Part shown: piece by piece, positions 1-8,359 of the stretch
How positions within the stretch are numbered: the stretch's first letter is position 1
Layout: each line of letters opens with the position of its first letter
NCBI RefSeq assembly: GCF_036227605.1
Contig: NZ_CP109487.1
Location: 4,166,001 to 4,230,000 of the forward strand
Source of the DNA: Streptomyces sp. NBC_01439
GTDB taxonomy: Bacteria > Actinomycetota > Actinomycetes > Streptomycetales > Streptomycetaceae
DNA: 64,000 bases
Direction: 5' to 3'
Program-made: the position numbers and the translations under genes
Notes under the pieces: generated by a model
What the model was told of the DNA's origin: nothing
Databases searched by the model: none
What the model saw: only the letters and a program-made list of their open reading frames with translations

Positions 1-1
1 C

Positions 2-283
2 CTGCCCACCATCCCCATGCTCGCCACCGGCGGTGTGGTCATGCCGCGCAGCGGCGGTGTCCCGGCGATCCTCGCCGAGGCGGGCGAGGCCGAAGCCGTG
101 CTGCCGCTGTCGAAGCTCGACCGCCTGCTCGCCCGTACGGCCGCCCGCGCCCGGATGACCTCCGCCGCCCCGGGCTCCGGTGAGGGCTCCGCCCTGCACA
201 TCGAGCACTACTACGCCGCGCAGAACACCGACCCGCAGCGCACGGCCGACGCGCTGATGTACCTGGCGAAGGCGCGCGGATGA
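2..283 (+). CDS. Phage tail tape-measure protein, C-terminal fragment (cut by left edge)
   Basis: The reading frame is open from the left edge and ends at TGA 281-283, so only the last ~93 residues are seen. The text IPMLATGGVVMPRSGG followed by AEAGEAEAVLPLSKL is the usual ending of actinobacterial tape-measure proteins: a glycine-rich ATGG stretch, then GxAGxEAVLPL. Tape-measure proteins fix tail length during siphophage tail assembly and are partly passed into the target cell. The stop overlaps the ATG of the next gene (ATGA), which indicates translational coupling. The next gene carries a related IPMLAEGGVV segment, so the two adjacent genes share this terminal module. The size and the N-terminal coiled coil are outside the window. 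The tape-measure call is inferred from this ending and from the tail genes that follow. Confidence 0.65.
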   Translation: MPTIPMLATGGVVMPRSGGVPAILAEAGEAEAVLPLSKLDRLLARTAARARMTSAAPGSGEGSALHIEHYYAAQNTDPQRTADALMYLAKARG

Positions 284-1563
284 GTGCGGCCGTCGTCGCG
301 GTGAACCCCTTCGGCGGCCTCACGAGGTCCATGGGCCGTGTCCGTACCCAGGTCGGGGCGGCCACCGGGAACGCCCGCCAGGTCGCCTCGTCGCTGAAGC
401 AGGTCGGCTCCGCGGTCAAGAAGGCCGCCTCCGACACGGCACGGCTCGCGCCGGCGGCCGCCCAGGCCGGCAAGGTGCTGGCCGGGCTGAAGACCCAGGC
501 CGCTGCAGCCGCCACGTCCGCGGCCAAGCTCGGCCAGTCCGCGACCCGGGCGGCCACCGGCACCAAGCGGGTGGATTCCGGGGCCCGCGGGGTCGTGGCC
601 TCGCTGCGGAAACTGGCCGCGAAGACCGGTGGCGTCCTGGCCGTCATCGGCGGCCTGCTGCCGGCCATCGGGATCGTCTCCACGCTCATGAGCACCTTCG
701 GCATCGCCATGACCGTGGGCGCCGTCGTGATGACCGCGGTCAACGTGGCCATGCGGGCCAACCCGATCGGCTTCGTGCTCGGCATCCTCATCCCGCTCGG
801 CGCCTGGCTCATCGAACTCGCCATGAACTCCGAGACCGGCCGGCGCCTGATCGAGCAGACGTTCACCGTGGTCCTCAAGGTGTTCGAGGAGTACGCGAAG
901 TTCCTCACCCCGCTGCTCGCGACCGTCCGCACGATCGTGACCACGTACTTCAAGACGTACTTCGAGGTCATCTCGGCGGTGGTGGGCGGTCTGCGCGGAG
1001 CCGTCAACGGCTTCTCCCGGACCGGCAGTGCCGCCGGTTCGGCCAGCAACGCGCTGCGCGGCATCGCCTCCGGCACCTTCAACGCGATCATGGCCCCGAT
1101 CCGCCCGGTGATCACCTTCCTGACCGGCACCCTGCCCGGGGCGTTCTCCCGGGTGAGCTCGTCGCTGTCCGGTTCCCTCAACGGCATCGGCCGCTTCGTC
1201 ACCACCGGCCTGCAGGCCGTGCTCGCCGTGGTCACCGGCCCGTTCAACGGCATGATCGCCTTCGCCAACTGGATCATCGACGGCCTGGAGGACCTCAGCT
1301 TCGAGCTCCTCGGCAAGAAGTTCGGCGTCGACCTCGACAAGATCCCGATGCTCGCCGAAGGCGGCGTCGTCTGGCCGATGTCCATGGGCTCGGCCCCGCG
1401 GATCAACCCCGTATCCGACCTCGACCACCGTCGCGTCGCACCCGCGCCTCCGCCCTCCCCGGGCCAGGGCCCCCACCGCATACGGGAGTACCGGGAGTCC
1501 GCGGGCGCGGGCCCCCGCTCGACCGCCGAGGACCTGCTCTTCCTCGCCGCCGCCCACGCATGA
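280..1563 (+). CDS. Second tape-measure-like phage tail protein
   Basis: 427 residues. The first ~125 residues are Ala/Lys/Thr-rich and look helical, with repeated KKAASDTARL/AAKLGQSATRAATG patterns. Residues ~125-180 form two strongly hydrophobic segments (GGVLAVIGGLLPAIGIVST and AMTVGAVVMTAVNVAMRANPIGFVLGILIPLGAWLIE, split here for length only). An amphipathic region follows, then IPMLAEGGVV near residue 360 and a Pro/Arg-rich tail. Hydrophobic patches inside a helical, low-complexity protein are typical of tape-measure proteins. It starts with ATG overlapping the stop of the preceding gene. Having two such proteins side by side may reflect an ancestral split of one long tape-measure gene. 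The alternative is a separate tail-assembly protein that shares the terminal module. The tail role is fairly sure; the exact function is not. Confidence 0.6.
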   Translation: MSAAVVAVNPFGGLTRSMGRVRTQVGAATGNARQVASSLKQVGSAVKKAASDTARLAPAAAQAGKVLAGLKTQAAAAATSAAKLGQSATRAATGTKRVDSGARGVVASLRKLAAKTGGVLAVIGGLLPAIGIVSTLMSTFGIAMTVGAVVMTAVNVAMRANPIGFVLGILIPLGAWLIELAMNSETGRRLIEQTFTVVLKVFEEYAKFLTPLLATVRTIVTTYFKTYFEVISAVVGGLRGAVNGFSRTGSAAGSASNALRGIASGTFNAIMAPIRPVITFLTGTLPGAFSRVSSSLSGSLNGIGRFVTTGLQAVLAVVTGPFNGMIAFANWIIDGLEDLSFELLGKKFGVDLDKIPMLAEGGVVWPMSMGSAPRINPVSDLDHRRVAPAPPPSPGQGPHRIREYRESAGAGPRSTAEDLLFLAAAHA

Positions 1564-1612
1564 TCCACCGGACATCCCCGCCCCATCCCCGAGAGCGAGG
1601 TGACGGCCCGCC

Positions 1613-2524
1613 ATGGCCGAGACCATCACAGACACCTACACCGCCGACCACGCACCCGGCTCACTCATCACCCAGGACGGGCAGATGCAGTGGGCCGGAC
1701 TGCTTCTCGGGCCCGGTACCCCCTTCACCGTCGACCGGTCGGGACTGACCGGCTGGGAAGACCTGCCGGAGTACGACAGCTCCGACGCCGAACGCCCCAC
1801 CGGCCACGGCGCCTGGCCCGGCGCCCGCTACGCCAAGCCCCGCAAGATCGGCGGCACGGTGTGGATGACGCCCGCGCGGGGCGCCTCCCTGAGTACGGTC
1901 CGCATCCTGCGCCAGGCGATGGCCCTGGGCGACGCCGAACGCTGGCTGGCCGTACGGATGCACGGCGAGGTCCTCGCCGTGCGCGCCCGGATCAGCCAGC
2001 GCGTGCTGCCCGCCGACCGCGTGTACGCCACCCAGGGCGCGGCCAAGGCCTCCCTCCAGTGGACGGCGACCGACCCCCGCCGCTACCTGATCGGCGAGCA
2101 GTCCGCGATCGTCCCGGCCCCGGAGCCGGAGAGCGGGCTGACCTGGCCGCTGGTCTGGCCCCTGACCTGGGGTCAGGCCGCCAAGACCGGCGACTCGGCG
2201 GCCGAGAACACCGGTTCCGCCGCCACCCACCCGGTGATCACCTTCCGCGGCCCGTGCAGCACCCCGTCGGTGACCGAGCGCACCACCCGCCGCCGCCTGC
2301 GGTACGACATCGACCTCACCTCCGGCGACGAGCTGGTCGTCGACACGGCGGCCGGCACGGTCACCCTCAACGGCACCGCCTCGCGCCGCCACACGGCCAC
2401 CGCGGACAGCAGCCCCGAGGAACTCTTCGCCCTTGAGCCGGGTGTCGCCGAGCTGTCCTTCCGTCCGGACAGCGCCGCGCCGGGCGCCGTGATGACCGTC
2501 CGCTGGCGCAGCGCCGAGTGGTAG
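1613..2524 (+). CDS. Distal-tail-like phage protein
   Basis: 303 residues, with ATG at 1613 preceded by a GAGCGAGG Shine-Dalgarno-like stretch. It is rich in Trp and beta-prone sequence. An early segment GQMQWAGLLLGPGTPFTVD is followed by a GWEDLPEYDSSDAERPTGHG block and a second beta-rich half (VITFRGPCSTPSV, LDLTSGDELVVDTAAGTVTLNG-like text at ~225-255). The block 'D..R..GHG.WPG' plus a C-terminal region 'GDELVVDTAAGTVTLNG' is characteristic of siphovirus distal tail (Dit) proteins of actinophages, which form the ring joining the tail tube to the baseplate. Its position immediately after the tape-measure genes agrees with the canonical tape measure - Dit - tail protein order. The family call rests on motif recognition and context. 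Confidence 0.6.
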   Translation: MAETITDTYTADHAPGSLITQDGQMQWAGLLLGPGTPFTVDRSGLTGWEDLPEYDSSDAERPTGHGAWPGARYAKPRKIGGTVWMTPARGASLSTVRILRQAMALGDAERWLAVRMHGEVLAVRARISQRVLPADRVYATQGAAKASLQWTATDPRRYLIGEQSAIVPAPEPESGLTWPLVWPLTWGQAAKTGDSAAENTGSAATHPVITFRGPCSTPSVTERTTRRRLRYDIDLTSGDELVVDTAAGTVTLNGTASRRHTATADSSPEELFALEPGVAELSFRPDSAAPGAVMTVRWRSAEW

Positions 2525-2570
2525 CGGGCACCACCGCCCACCCGATCCACACCGATGAACGGAGAAACCC

Positions 2571-3755
2571 ATGACCCTGCACTCCAGCTGGGTGGCCCTC
2601 ACCGGCCAGACCCGCGAGAACACCCGGCTCACCCAGGTCGGCGCGACCACCCCCGCCAATCCGCTCCAGGCCCGCTCCGGCATCCTGCCCGGCTCGTACG
2701 ACGGCCAGTTCCGGGTCTCCGGCTTCTGGATGGAGGGCACCTCCGCCATGGCCGCCACCCTCAACGAGGGCCGTGCCGTCATCCAGGGGCTGAGCAACCA
2801 GGGCGCGTACCCGGTGACCCTGGACGCGGACGTGACGCTCACCTTCGCCGACGGCGACGCGTTGGGGAACCGCATCGACCTGGTAGTCCTGCGCATCTAC
2901 GACGGCTCCTACGACACCTCGGGCAAGTACGAGGCCGCCGTCGAGATCATCCGCGGCACCCCGTCCGCCACCCCGGTCGCCCCCGCGGCGCCCCCGCTCT
3001 CCCTCCCCCTCTACAAGGTCTCCGTCCCCGCCGGCGCCAGCGCCGGCAAGGGCGGCATCAACTGGGGCACGGCCCTGACCGACCTGCGCGTCCCCACCGT
3101 GTCCGTCGGCGGCATCCTGCCGGTCCTCGGCGACATCGCCCCCGGCGCGTACCCGGGCCAGTACCAGGACTCCAACGGCTCCCTCCAGCGCTGGGACGGC
3201 ACTGCGTGGGTCCCGTACCCGTCGGCCATGGGCGGCATCGCCCCCAAGGGCACGGTGACGACCGCCAGCTACGTGGGCCAGTACCGGGACACCCCGCAGC
3301 GGGTCCTCCAGCGCTGGAGCGGCACCGCTTGGCTGCCCGCCTTCCCCGGCCCGCAGTTCGCCGAGAGCCTCGACGGCGGCTCCACCACCTCCGTCACCTA
3401 CACCCGGACCCTGGAGGAGAGCGCCGTCCCCCAGGTGCAGGTCACCTTCGCGGCGCCGGCCTCGGGTTCCGTACTCCTCACCTACGGGGCCCGCATGTCA
3501 CCGGTCGGCAACAGCCAGGCGGCGGCGTACACGAGCGTACGCGTGACCCAGGGGGGCACCGAGATCTGGGCCCCGGACGACGAGCGGGCCGTGATGACCG
3601 CCGGTGACCCGGGCACCTCGGCGTCGACCACCACGCGGCTGTCCGGCCTGAGCGCCGACCTCCCCTACGCGGTCACCCTGATGCACCGCGTCAGCATCCC
3701 GGGCGTCGATACCTGGTTCGACAACCTCTTCCTCCGCGTCGAGCCGATGATCTAG
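2571..3755 (+). CDS. Phage tail fibre-like protein, paralogue A
   Basis: 394 residues; ATG follows GGAGAA. The N-terminal ~215 residues (HSSWVALTGQTRENTR, then SGILPGS, RAVIQG, QGAYPVTL, LTFADGD, RIDLVVLR and VPAGASAGKGGINW) match the next gene residue for residue at well over half of positions. Around residue 200 there is a YPGQYQDSNGSLQRWDGTAWVPYP motif, shown here in part only as YPGQY and RWDGTAW. It recurs about 40 residues later as YVGQYRDTP and RWSGTAWLP. The C-terminal ~150 residues differ from the paralogue. A conserved N-terminal attachment part with a divergent C-terminus suggests a receptor-binding or tail-tip decoration protein. No enzymatic motif is seen. Confidence 0.6.
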   Translation: MTLHSSWVALTGQTRENTRLTQVGATTPANPLQARSGILPGSYDGQFRVSGFWMEGTSAMAATLNEGRAVIQGLSNQGAYPVTLDADVTLTFADGDALGNRIDLVVLRIYDGSYDTSGKYEAAVEIIRGTPSATPVAPAAPPLSLPLYKVSVPAGASAGKGGINWGTALTDLRVPTVSVGGILPVLGDIAPGAYPGQYQDSNGSLQRWDGTAWVPYPSAMGGIAPKGTVTTASYVGQYRDTPQRVLQRWSGTAWLPAFPGPQFAESLDGGSTTSVTYTRTLEESAVPQVQVTFAAPASGSVLLTYGARMSPVGNSQAAAYTSVRVTQGGTEIWAPDDERAVMTAGDPGTSASTTTRLSGLSADLPYAVTLMHRVSIPGVDTWFDNLFLRVEPMI

Positions 3756-3872
3756 GACCCCGCTGATCCAGGGCCCCGCGGCCCTGGGAGCCCGCCGCTC
3801 CGAAGGCCGCCCTGGCTGCCCCACCCGCCCTGCCCGTTCCTTATTCCACCCCGAGAACCCCAGGAGAAATCC

Positions 3873-4970
3873 GTGAACGTCCGCTCCGCCTGGCTCCCGG
3901 TCACCGGCCAGACCCGCTCCGACACCCGCGTCGCCTCCTTCGGCGCCCTCACCCCCACCTCACCCGTCGCCACCCGGTCCGGTATCCTGCCCGGCTCCCC
4001 CGACGGCAAGTGGCGGATCTCCGGCTTCACCGTGATGGGTACCACCGCGATGGGTGCGACCGTCCACCCGGGCCGGGCGGTCATCCAGGGCACCGACGCC
4101 CAGGGCGCCTACCCGGTCGCGCTCACCCAGACGCTGGGCCTGACGTTCGCCGACGGCCACGCCCAGTACCCCCGGATCGACCTGATCGTGCTGCGCGTCC
4201 GCGACAACGAGTACGACGCGTCCGGGCGCACCGACGCAGCGGTCGAGATCATCACCGGGGTCCCGGCGGCCACCCCGGTCGCCCCCGCGACCCCGGCGCT
4301 CTCCCTCGCCCTCTACACGGTCGCCGTCCCGGCCGGCGCCAGCGCGGGCAACGGCGGGATCAACTGGACCAACGCCCTGGTCGGCCAGCGCACGACCACG
4401 GTCGGGCTCGGCGGCATCCTGCCGGTCACCGGCGACACCGCGATCGGTGCCTACCCGGGCCAGTACCGGGACATCGACGGCGGCCTGCAGCGCTGGGACG
4501 GCACGGCCTGGATGCCGTACCCGCCGAAGCCCACCTGGCAGAACTGGACACCGGTGTGGACCACCTTCACCGGCAACGCCACGCCCTCCTTCGGCAACGC
4601 CGAGGTCATCGCCCGCTACATCCAGCAGGGCCCGACCGTGCACATGAACTTCGCCTTCACCTTTGGCACCACCACCAATTTCGGTGCCGGCGCCAGCGCC
4701 GCCGACAACTGGCGGTTCACCCTTCCGGTCAAGGCCGCGTCCGCGATCAAGTGCGTCGGCTTCGCCGACCTGGCGATGGGTACACGGGAGCGCGCTGTGG
4801 CCAGGATCCGCTGCACCTCGACCACGTTCTTCGAGCTGGAGCTTTCCTCCGGCATGCCGTCCGGCGATTCCGTCGCGGTCTCCGGCATCGTGGACGGCGT
4901 CACCCCGTGGACCTGGGCCGCCGGCCACACCCTCCACGGCAGCGCCACCTACGAAGCGGCGGCCCAGTGA
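3873..4970 (+). CDS. Phage tail fibre-like protein, paralogue B
   Basis: 365 residues. The start is GTG at 3873, chosen because CAGGAGAAA lies just upstream and the N-terminus then aligns with paralogue A. The shared part (WLPVTGQTRSDTR, SGILPGS, RAVIQG, QGAYPVAL, GLTFADGH, RIDLIVLR, VPAGASAGNGGINW, RWDGTAWMP) covers residues 1 to ~215. The remaining ~150 residues (from TWQNWTPVWTTFTGN) are unrelated to paralogue A. They resemble short beta-rich tail-tip modules that begin 'W..WTPVWT..TGNP', common in phage tail or baseplate proteins. The stop codon overlaps the GTG start of the next gene. This looks like a tandem duplication followed by replacement of the C-terminal domain, and the protein is probably a receptor-binding or structural tail component. 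Confidence 0.6.
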   Translation: MNVRSAWLPVTGQTRSDTRVASFGALTPTSPVATRSGILPGSPDGKWRISGFTVMGTTAMGATVHPGRAVIQGTDAQGAYPVALTQTLGLTFADGHAQYPRIDLIVLRVRDNEYDASGRTDAAVEIITGVPAATPVAPATPALSLALYTVAVPAGASAGNGGINWTNALVGQRTTTVGLGGILPVTGDTAIGAYPGQYRDIDGGLQRWDGTAWMPYPPKPTWQNWTPVWTTFTGNATPSFGNAEVIARYIQQGPTVHMNFAFTFGTTTNFGAGASAADNWRFTLPVKAASAIKCVGFADLAMGTRERAVARIRCTSTTFFELELSSGMPSGDSVAVSGIVDGVTPWTWAAGHTLHGSATYEAAAQ

Positions 4971-6076
4971 GCACCATCCACACCCCCTACCGCGCGATCT
5001 TCTGCGATCTGCGGACCGACCGGACCATCGACATCCTGCCCCTGCGGGACGTCTCCATCGACGACTACATCGGCAAGCCGGGCGCGCTGTCCGGCACCAT
5101 CCCGATCCCGGACTCCGCCATCGCCGCCCGCGTCGCCCGCATCGAGGAGGGCCGCACCGCGGTCTACCTGGAGCGCGGCGGCGACCTGTGGTGGGGCGGC
5201 ATCGTCTGGACCAGCACCCTGCAGAGCACCGATCGGGGCGTGGTCAGCCTCTCCCTCCAGGCCGCGACCTTCGACTCGTACGCGGCCCGGCGCCGCATCC
5301 GCGAGGACATCACCATCCCGCCGTCCATGGAGCAGGTGCAGGCCGCCGAAGAACTGTGGCGCCGGATGCAGGCCACGCCGGGCGGTGACATCGGCGTCAC
5401 GTTCGAGCCGCAGGTGATGACCGACCGGTACCGCACGGCGTCCTGGCGGGACGGCGACGAGACCGAGTACTCCGAGGCGATCGAGTTCCTGGCCTCCGGG
5501 GAGCACGGTTTCGAGCACTACATCTCCGTCTTCCGCGACCCGGCCACCGGGGCCCGCACCCGCCTGCTGCGGCTCGGCAGCCCGCGCATCCACACGGGCG
5601 CCACGGACCTCGTACTGGACCGGCCCGGCGCGATCCTCTCGTACTCCTTCCCACGCGACGCCACCCGCGGCGGCACCACCGCCCGGGCCCGCGGCGCCTC
5701 GGCCAACACCAACCAGACCGAGGAGTCACGGCCGGTGGTCTCCGCGGAGCAGGTCGCCCAGGACCTGATCACCGGCGGCTGGCCGCGGATCGACCTGTCC
5801 TCGGACCACAACGAGGTCTCGGACAAGAACGTGCTGACCTCGCTCGCCAAAGCCGAACTGGCCCAGGCGCGCGGAGCCGTCGTCATCCCCGCGATCACCA
5901 TCCGCCTGGGCGAGATGGTCCCCCCGACGCTGCTCGGCCGGACCGCCCGCATCCGGATCACCGACGAGTGGTTCTCGGAAGGCCTCGACGCCCGCTACCG
6001 GATCATCGGCGCCAAGGTCACCCCGCCCGAGCGGGGCCGGCCGGACACCGCCGAGCTCTACCTTGAGGAGGCCTGA
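4967..6076 (+). CDS. Phage tail protein, ReqiPepy6 Gp37-like
   Basis: 369 residues. The open frame extends far upstream, but that part is out of frame with the real paralogue B gene. The true start is GTG at 4967, which overlaps the preceding stop (GTGA) and yields VSTIHTPYRAIFCDLRTDR. Features include 'FCDLRTD..IDILPLRDVSIDDYIGKPG.LSGTIPIPD' at the N-terminus, 'RTAVYLERGGDLWWGGIVW' near residue 65, and a C-terminus 'RIRITDEWF..GLDARYRIIGAKVTPPERG'. This pattern is what I know as the siphovirus ReqiPepy6 Gp37-like family, a tail protein of actinophages whose place after Dit suggests a tail-hub or adaptor role. The family name is from recall. The tail association is well supported by its neighbours. 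Confidence 0.6.
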   Translation: MSTIHTPYRAIFCDLRTDRTIDILPLRDVSIDDYIGKPGALSGTIPIPDSAIAARVARIEEGRTAVYLERGGDLWWGGIVWTSTLQSTDRGVVSLSLQAATFDSYAARRRIREDITIPPSMEQVQAAEELWRRMQATPGGDIGVTFEPQVMTDRYRTASWRDGDETEYSEAIEFLASGEHGFEHYISVFRDPATGARTRLLRLGSPRIHTGATDLVLDRPGAILSYSFPRDATRGGTTARARGASANTNQTEESRPVVSAEQVAQDLITGGWPRIDLSSDHNEVSDKNVLTSLAKAELAQARGAVVIPAITIRLGEMVPPTLLGRTARIRITDEWFSEGLDARYRIIGAKVTPPERGRPDTAELYLEEA

Positions 6077-6792
6077 TGCCCCAGCTGCCCGAGGACATCA
6101 TCGACCGGCTGACCGCCATGGAACGCCGGATCCAGCAGCTGTCCACGGCCGTCAACACCCGCCCCGCGCTCAACACCATCTCCGGCGGCGAGGTCAGGAT
6201 CAGCGACGGCGGCTCGCTGTCCGTGGTGGAGCCCGTGAAAGGCACCAAGATCCTCGGTGTCGGGGCCTGGTCGCCGACGGAGTACGGCCTGGAGATCAAG
6301 CGCAAGAGCGGCAAGACCGCGCTGAGCGTGCGCAACGTCTCCACCGGCGACTACGACCAGGCCTTCCGGGTGTTCGACTCGTTCAACAACGAAATCGTCG
6401 CCGACGACGTGGTCACCGGCGGCCTCGCCCGGCCGTGGCTGGGCATGCTGCCGCCGCAGGACACCGGCACCACCCGCTGGCCGCAGACCAGCGCGACCGG
6501 CTGGACCACCGTCGCCCGCTCGTTCAACCCGATCTGGCAGCCCAAGATGCGGCTCTACTGCCTCACCGCGGCCGCCGCGGGCGTCACCGGCAAGATCCGG
6601 GTCCTCGTCGACGGCGAGCCGTGGGGCCCCGAGGTCACCACGCCGACGGTGTTCGACAACACCGGCAAGGTCGCTCCGGACGTCAACGCCCGCTTCGGCA
6701 GCGTGGTCAAGATCGAGATCCAGGCCATGGTCACGGGCGGCACCGGCCTCGTATACGTCCAGCCGATGATGCTCTACGGCACCCAGAGCTAA
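6076..6792 (+). CDS. Phage tail-associated protein of unknown function
   Basis: 238 residues; ATG at 6076 overlaps the previous stop (TGATG). The N-terminus, PEDIIDRLTAMERRIQQLSTAVNTR, is a short predicted coiled coil. A beta-rich 'ISGGEVRISDGGSLSVVEP' segment follows, as in tail-spike or fibre shafts where small residues alternate along a repeated strand. The remainder (LARPWLGMLPPQD, MRLYCLTAAAAGVTGKIRVLVDGEPWGPEV, YVQPMMLYGT, cited in pieces) resembles a carbohydrate-binding-like sandwich at the end of minor tail proteins. An N-terminal trimerising coil plus a beta sandwich suggests a trimeric appendage protein. I do not recognise a named family. Confidence 0.5.
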   Translation: MPQLPEDIIDRLTAMERRIQQLSTAVNTRPALNTISGGEVRISDGGSLSVVEPVKGTKILGVGAWSPTEYGLEIKRKSGKTALSVRNVSTGDYDQAFRVFDSFNNEIVADDVVTGGLARPWLGMLPPQDTGTTRWPQTSATGWTTVARSFNPIWQPKMRLYCLTAAAAGVTGKIRVLVDGEPWGPEVTTPTVFDNTGKVAPDVNARFGSVVKIEIQAMVTGGTGLVYVQPMMLYGTQS

Positions 6793-6808
6793 CCCGAATC
6801 GAGAACCC

Positions 6809-7174
6809 ATGAACATCGACCCGACCCAGCCCTGGGGCATCGCCATCGACTACGCGGGCCGCGCCACCGTCACCGAGCACGGCCACACCATCCAGGTCCG
6901 CGTGTACGACGCCGGCCTCGGCGGCGCCCTCGAACCGGACCCGGTCAGCGGCTACCCGGCGGTCTACGTCACCGCCCACTTCACCGAGAACGGCGACCTC
7001 GGCGCCCAGCTCCGCGGCTCCGGCCAAGTGGTCCTCAACCCCCCGCCCACGGGCCCGGTCCTGCCCGACCAGACCGCCGTCTCCACGGCGGTCTCGGCCG
7101 CCCTGGCGGACTTCGAAGCCCGCGTCACGGCCTACACCACCCTCTGCGCGAGCTTCACCCCCACCACCCCGTAA
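6809..7174 (+). CDS. Small phage-cluster protein, unknown
   Basis: 121 residues; ATG at 6809 is 16 bases after the preceding stop, with only a weak CGAGAA ribosome-binding site. The protein has no signal peptide or membrane segment. It reads as one small beta-rich domain (IAIDYAGRATVTEHGHTIQVRVYDAG, split reading) followed by a helical end (TAVSAALADFEARVTAYTTLCASF). It lies between the tail genes and the lysis genes, where phages often place a chaperone-like or small structural protein. Nothing in it identifies a function. Length and coding character match its neighbours, so it is probably real. Confidence 0.5.
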   Translation: MNIDPTQPWGIAIDYAGRATVTEHGHTIQVRVYDAGLGGALEPDPVSGYPAVYVTAHFTENGDLGAQLRGSGQVVLNPPPTGPVLPDQTAVSTAVSAALADFEARVTAYTTLCASFTPTTP

Positions 7175-7403
7175 ACCGGGCCGCCCTCCCGACCCCTGCC
7201 CGGCGCATCCAGCCCCACCAGGCACGTCCAGCCCCGCCAGGCACCTCCAAGCCCGGCCGGCCACAGCCAGCCCCGCCGGCGTTTGAGGCGCGGGGTCCGG
7301 GGCGGAGCCCCGATCTCCGACCCCCGCCCCGCCACCGGTACCCCCAGCCCCGAGCCGAGCCACCGCCCCGGCCGGGGCTTTCGCATGCCCGAAGGAGATC
7401 CAG
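7175..7403. repeat. Non-coding GC-rich spacer with tandem CCAGCCCCGCC repeats
   Basis: 229 bases with no gene. Between ~7200 and 7275 four imperfect ~19-base units of the form GCACGTCCAGCCCCGCCAG follow each other. A 'CCGGCGTTTGAGGCGCGGGG' stretch comes after them (about 7277-7297). A closely related stretch (CCAGCCCCGCCAGG ... TTGAGGCGCG) lies at ~27420-27475 in an unrelated intergenic gap. From general knowledge, such CCAGCCCCGCC-GGCGTTTGAGGCG units are scattered widely between Streptomyces genes. The endolysin RBS (AAGGAGAT) begins at the very end of the spacer. Confidence 0.6.
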
Positions 7404-8294
7404 ATGGCCACTCCACTCACCGCCGACACCCTCCTCGCCGCGCTCCGCGCGGAAGGGGTAACCGTCCAGGAACACCCCGGCTGGCGCACCCACAACCGCA
7501 ACCACAGGGGCGCCTGGGGCCCGGTCAACGGCATCGTGATCCACCACACCGTCAGCGCCGGCTCGGCCTCCAGCGTCGCCCTGTGCCGCGACGGCTACGC
7601 CGAACTCCCCGGCCCCCTCTGCCACGGCGTCATCGACAAGGCCGGCACCATCCACCTGATCGGCCACGGCCGCACCAACCACGCCGGCTTCGGCGACGGC
7701 GACGTCCTGGACGCCGTCGCCGCCGAAGCCCCGCTCCCCAGCCCCCGCCGCAACGACACCGACGGAAACGCCCACTTCTACGGCTTCGAGTGCGTCAACC
7801 TCGGCAACGGCACCGACCCCTGGCCCGAAGCCCAGCTCGACGCCATCGAGCGCGCCTCCGCGGCCCTGTGCCGCGCCCACGGCTGGCAGGCCGCCTCCGT
7901 CATCGGCCACAAGGAGTGGACCAACACCAAGGTCGACCCGCGCGGTTTCACCATGGAGGCCCTGCGCTCCCGGATCGCCGCCCGCCTCACCGGCAAGCCC
8001 ACCCCGCCCGCCCCGGGCACCGGCGGCGACGGCACCGGCACCCGCTACCAGCCCTTCCCCGGCTCCGGCTTCTTCACCGCCTCCCCGAACTCGCCGATCG
8101 TGACCGCCATGGGCCGCCGCCTGGTCGCCGAGGGCTGCTCCGCGTACTCCGTCGGCCCCGGCCCCCGCTGGTCGGAGGCCGACCGCCGCTCGTACGCGAG
8201 GTGGCAGCACAAGCTCGGCTTCCGCGGCGCCGACGCCGACGGCTGGCCCGGCCGTACCTCCTGGGACGCCCTCAAGGTCCCGTACTCCGGCTGA
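7404..8294 (+). CDS. N-acetylmuramoyl-L-alanine amidase (phage endolysin)
   Basis: 296 residues; ATG at 7404 after AAGGAGAT. Residues ~35-190 form an Amidase_2/PGRP-type zinc amidase. The first metal His is in GIVIHHTVSAGS, the conserved HGVIDKAGTIHLIGHGR loop and an HFYGFECVNLGNG strand follow, and the C-terminal ligand region is VIGHKEWTNTKVDPRG (His and Asp, with the conserved Lys). Residues ~215-290 (GSGFFTASPNSPIV, RWSEADRRSYARWQHKLGF, WPGRTSWDALKV) read as a peptidoglycan-binding-like repeat of the type found behind actinophage amidases. The enzyme cleaves the amide bond between N-acetylmuramate and L-alanine. It lacks a signal peptide, which fits release through the holin-like proteins encoded next. 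The order tail-amidase-small membrane proteins is a classical phage lysis layout. Confidence 0.85.
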   Translation: MATPLTADTLLAALRAEGVTVQEHPGWRTHNRNHRGAWGPVNGIVIHHTVSAGSASSVALCRDGYAELPGPLCHGVIDKAGTIHLIGHGRTNHAGFGDGDVLDAVAAEAPLPSPRRNDTDGNAHFYGFECVNLGNGTDPWPEAQLDAIERASAALCRAHGWQAASVIGHKEWTNTKVDPRGFTMEALRSRIAARLTGKPTPPAPGTGGDGTGTRYQPFPGSGFFTASPNSPIVTAMGRRLVAEGCSAYSVGPGPRWSEADRRSYARWQHKLGFRGADADGWPGRTSWDALKVPYSG

Positions 8295-8359
8295 TCCGGC
8301 CGGGCCGGCCGAACCGACGCCACCCCTCACCGCACCGCACCGCACGAAAGAAGGCCCCC

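Noticed and set aside
4010..4966. Long N-terminal extension of the Gp37-like tail gene
   Set aside because: It reads paralogue B in another frame (Arg/Pro/His-rich translation). The real start is the overlapping GTG at 4967.
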